64,000 nt of DNA. It comes from Butyrivibrio sp. GTDB taxonomy: Bacteria > Bacillota > Clostridia > Lachnospirales > Lachnospiraceae. The notes beneath the pieces are model-generated. The model was not told the origin of the DNA. It saw only the letters and a program-made list of their open reading frames with translations, and did not search any database. This document shows, one piece after another, positions 63,731 to 64,000 of the stretch. Position numbers and translations under genes: made by a program. Location: positions 25,303 to 89,302 of the forward strand of contig JAILJR010000031.1 of NCBI GenBank assembly GCA_024694565.1, read 5' to 3'. Every line of letters begins with the position of its first letter. Position 1 is the first letter of the stretch.

Positions 63731-64000
63731 TTAGGAAAGTTTGATCCTCAGGGAAACAAGGCTGCATGGTGGAAGGGCTACTTTAAGCATATTTCCGCTG
63801 CTTTCAAAGTTTTCAAAGTTCTTTTCCATAACTTTTTCCGGGTCATCAAAGCTGTTATAATCATCCATTTTTCCTGAAAGGATTGTTCCTGTAACTTCAC
63901 CAATCGAAGAAGTTCTAAAATCGATATCCACAATGTTTTCTTTTTCCACATCGATGTTGTTCAAAGTAACTGTCACAATTCCATCTTTATCCACAGAAAC
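63731..64000 (-). CDS. C-terminal end of a GH51-type alpha-L-arabinofuranosidase (partial)
   Basis: The last 89 residues of a gene that continues past the right edge. DKDGIVTVTLNNIDVEKE, GEVTGTILSGKMDDYNSFDD and ALPPCSLVSLRIKL fit the C-terminal beta-sandwich end of GH51 arabinofuranosidases, which remove arabinose from xylan and arabinan. The catalytic domain is outside the window, so the call rests on this short end only. Confidence 0.7.
   Translation of the reverse strand, partial: VSVDKDGIVTVTLNNIDVEKENIVDIDFRTSSIGEVTGTILSGKMDDYNSFDDPEKVMEKNFENFESSGNMLKVALPPCSLVSLRIKLS

Overview
The window looks like a chromosomal segment from a rumen or gut Lachnospiraceae bacterium, most likely Butyrivibrio or a close relative. 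This is inferred from the complete butyryl-CoA operon (thl-crt-hbd-bcd-etfB-etfA), the cellobiose-phosphorylase locus with its own ABC importer, the end of a GH51-type arabinofuranosidase, Gram-positive style ribosome binding sites, and several GGDEF/HD-GYP/Cache signalling proteins. No phage, plasmid or insertion-sequence gene was seen.

Layout: 0.2-0.7 kb, small membrane protein. 0.8-6.1 kb, a leftward sensory locus in decay: a hybrid histidine kinase with three disabling lesions, a PAS-GGDEF protein split by a one-base frameshift, and an intact SGNH lipoprotein. 6.4-13.8 kb, a sugar module: two ABC permeases, a binding lipoprotein, a LacI regulator, and a divergent GH94 phosphorylase. 14.0-15.3 kb, a degenerate M23 membrane protein plus bactofilin, then a YerC-like regulator and a cold-shock protein. 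16.1-18.9 kb, a eukaryotic-type HisA followed by dapB and dapA. 19.1-24.7 kb, TypA/BipA, a YigZ protein and a class A penicillin-binding protein. 24.9-29.5 kb, a frameshifted Cache/MscS-like channel gene, a DUF308-like protein, a DUF6765-like protein and a membrane protein. 29.7-32.7 kb, an MBOAT acyltransferase with its SGNH partner. 32.8-34.8 kb, gene debris (S41 and M13 peptidase relics) around an orphan sugar-ketoisomerase-like gene. 35.1-44.6 kb, an operon of a 2528-residue coiled-coil protein carrying an ABC1/UbiB-type kinase domain, plus two GNAT-like proteins. 45.2-46.0 kb, a seven-tRNA operon. 46.4-53.6 kb, housekeeping genes (YlmH, MATE, YfcE, RdgB, a dead Amidase_3 homologue, an RlmL-type methyltransferase, tRNA-Arg, an HD-GYP regulator). 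53.7-63.4 kb, a second thiolase, mtnA, the butyrate operon and long-form HPF. 63.7-64.0 kb, the arabinofuranosidase end.

How the parts connect: the GH94 locus imports and phosphorolyses beta-glucosides. The butyrate operon turns the resulting acetyl-CoA into butyryl-CoA while reoxidising NADH. Cell-envelope genes (PBP, bactofilin pair, MBOAT/SGNH pair, amidase homologue) are scattered through the window.

The most unusual content is of four kinds. (1) The giant ABC1-kinase/GNAT operon. (2) A roughly 90-bp leader shared between that operon and the M13-peptidase relic 10 kb away, with a conserved stem and at least one compensatory pair change. (3) Two diverged copies of a roughly 125-bp palindromic element, one sitting inside the loop of another palindrome, plus several other large nested palindromes between genes. 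(4) A 30-bp tandem repeat array inside the butyrate operon. Several frameshifts are single-base contractions of short homopolymers, so assembly error must be excluded for those. The histidine kinase and M13 lesions also include deletions and in-frame stops and look real.
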